A stretch of 5,676 nt of DNA from Candidatus Bipolaricaulota bacterium. Its GTDB lineage: Bacteria > Bipolaricaulota > Bipolaricaulia > RBG-16-55-9. The notes under the pieces are model-generated. The model was given only the letters and a program-made list of their open reading frames with translations, searched no databases and was not told the origin of the DNA. Of this stretch, positions 4,550 to 5,676 are shown piece after piece (position 1 is the stretch's first letter; the number at the start of each line of letters is the position of its first letter). The stretch is from positions 1 to 5,676 of the forward strand of contig JALUUA010000332.1 of assembly GCA_027021605.1 (NCBI GenBank), given 5' to 3'. Position numbers and translations under genes: made by a program.

Positions 4550-5676
4550 CCCTCACGTGCTTGAGACCCCGGTGCCGGCTCCCCCACGGTTTGGGCGTCG
4601 ACGTTGAGGATCTCGACGGGCTTTTCGGGGACGAGGTGGAGCGTCTGCGTCGGGAAGGCGAACTCAATCCCTTCCTCCTCAAAGCGCTTCTTGATCTCGA
4701 ACAAGATTTCCTCGATGCACTGTAGATATTGCTCGTAGTCGAGGTACTTGCACCAGTGGTTCACCAAGATGTTAAGCGAGAAGTCTCCGTAGCTGTTGAA
4801 GTAGGCCCGGTACTGGGCCGTCCCCGGGTGGTTCGCCATCACTTCCCTTAAGATCTCCACGGCCCTCTTGAGCTTTTCGTAGCTCGTGTCGTAGGTGACC
4901 CCGATGGTGAAGTTCGTCCGGCGGGTGGGGCGGGCGTCCAAGTTGTCGATTTTGGCGTTGGCGATCACGCTGTTGGGGAACGTCACCAGCGTCCCGTCGA
5001 ACGTCCGCAACCGGGTGCTGCGCAGTCCGATGGCCTCGATCTTGCCCGTAAAGCCCTCCACGCTCACGGCGTCCCCGATGGTGAAGGGGCGATCCAGAAA
5101 GAGGGTCACCGCTCCGAAGACGTTCTCCAGCGTCGGGCGGGCGGCCAGCGCCACGGCCAGCCCCGCGATCCCCAAGCCCGCCAGGAGCCCCGCGATCTCG
5201 ATCCCTAAGTTCTCCAACGTCAACAGGGCGATGACGATGACGGCAAACGTCCGCAGCGTGAGGCGGGCTACGTGCAGCAAGGTGTCGTCCAGCTTCGATT
5301 CCGTCTGCTCCACCCGGACCTTAAAGAACGCAACCCCGGTATCAATGAGCCGCAGGGTGAAGTAGAGCACCGTAAGCGCGACGAGCCCCACGAGCACGCT
5401 GTCGATGAGCTGCCGCACTTCCTCGGAGATGGTTCGGGGCTCGAAGATCTGCACCGCGGCCCAGAAGACGAGGGTAAACAGCAGGAGCTTCAAGGGGGTG
5501 CGGGCCAGCTTCACCAAGGACTCATAGAACTCGGGCTGCTTCTCCCGCAGCCCGCTGAGCCAGCGGGACTCCAACAGCCGCAGAATCACGAAGTACCCCA
5601 CGAAGGCCACAAAGGCCACGCCCAGGAGATACGCATAGCTCTGCAGGGGGTATCCCAAGAACTTCCAATCCCAAGG
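4546..5676 (-). CDS. MscS-family small-conductance mechanosensitive ion channel, 5' end beyond the window
   Basis: The protein would sit in the inner membrane and open under membrane tension to release solutes during osmotic downshock. The frame stays open to the right edge (376 visible residues, first PWDWKFLGYPLQ). A TTG at 5658 could serve as a start, but the WDWKFLG-type residues before it resemble the usual N-terminus of this subfamily, so the true start is probably just outside. Hydrophobic segments lie near residues 14-35, 61-78, 90-112 and 139-155. A Gly/Ala-rich pore helix follows (about 162-180, AGLLAGLGIAGLAVALAA). Next come the beta domain with FTGKIEAIGLRSTRLRTFDG (209-228) and FPNS (233-236), and a cytosolic alpha/beta domain ending in the family motif GIEFAFPTQTLHL (336-348). 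About 28 residues of Pro/Gly-rich tail follow. Orientation and position suggest no link to the aro genes. The function could be osmotic protection or ion flux; the subfamily cannot be settled here. Confidence 0.93.
   Translation of the reverse strand, partial: PWDWKFLGYPLQSYAYLLGVAFVAFVGYFVILRLLESRWLSGLREKQPEFYESLVKLARTPLKLLLFTLVFWAAVQIFEPRTISEEVRQLIDSVLVGLVALTVLYFTLRLIDTGVAFFKVRVEQTESKLDDTLLHVARLTLRTFAVIVIALLTLENLGIEIAGLLAGLGIAGLAVALAARPTLENVFGAVTLFLDRPFTIGDAVSVEGFTGKIEAIGLRSTRLRTFDGTLVTFPNSVIANAKIDNLDARPTRRTNFTIGVTYDTSYEKLKRAVEILREVMANHPGTAQYRAYFNSYGDFSLNILVNHWCKYLDYEQYLQCIEEILFEIKKRFEEEGIEFAFPTQTLHLVPEKPVEILNVDAQTVGEPAPGSQAREG

Noticed and set aside
4895..5365. Plus-strand 156-codon open frame inside the channel gene
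   Set aside because: It is antisense to a clear MscS coding region, and its composition (Ser/Arg/Thr/Val) is typical of a shadow frame.
5656..5658. TTG as the true start of the channel gene
   Set aside because: The frame continues upstream to the window edge with residues (WDWKF before LGYPLQ) that look like the family N-terminus, so the gene is treated as partial.

Overview
The window looks like chromosomal DNA from a GC-rich, possibly thermophilic bacterium; I cannot name the phylum. The base composition is strongly GC-rich by eye, starts and ribosome binding sites are bacterial, and the DAHP synthase is of the Thermotoga-like type I-beta kind. There is no transposase, phage gene, CRISPR array, tRNA or rRNA.

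Layout: (1) At positions 1-126 on the minus strand lies the 5' end of an unidentified gene. It encodes a clear Sec-type signal peptide and is driven by a promoter so close to its ATG that the mRNA should be almost leaderless. (2) Positions 127-492 form a divergent control region. It holds two sigma70-type promoters back to back and a leader of about 270 nt ahead of the shikimate genes. Inside this leader I find a previously unlisted 31-codon ORF (264-359). It has its own Shine-Dalgarno sequence, and its end reads Leu-Phe-Ile-Phe-Pro-Thr-Phe-Trp, directly in front of a strong GC hairpin. This has the form of an aromatic-amino-acid attenuator leader peptide. (3) Positions 493-3795 carry aroF, aroA and aroE (DAHP synthase, EPSP synthase, shikimate dehydrogenase), tightly spaced or overlapping. 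(4) A DinB/YfiT-like protein (3765-4289) overlaps the end of aroE by 31 nt. (5) A 70-residue acidic conserved hypothetical protein (4337-4549) seems to have its own promoter. (6) An MscS-family mechanosensitive channel gene on the minus strand (4546-5676) converges on it with a 4-bp overlap and runs off the right edge.

The three aro genes act in one pathway. AroF condenses PEP and erythrose-4-phosphate at entry, AroE reduces 3-dehydroshikimate, and AroA makes EPSP. The predicted control has two layers. One is allosteric, through the N-terminal regulatory domain of AroF. The other is at the RNA level, where translation of the Phe/Trp-rich leader ORF would sense charged tRNA-Phe and tRNA-Trp. 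The leader peptide, its alternative RNA pairings and a sequence that can sequester the aroF ribosome binding site are the most interesting content of the window. All of these are read from sequence only and are untested.
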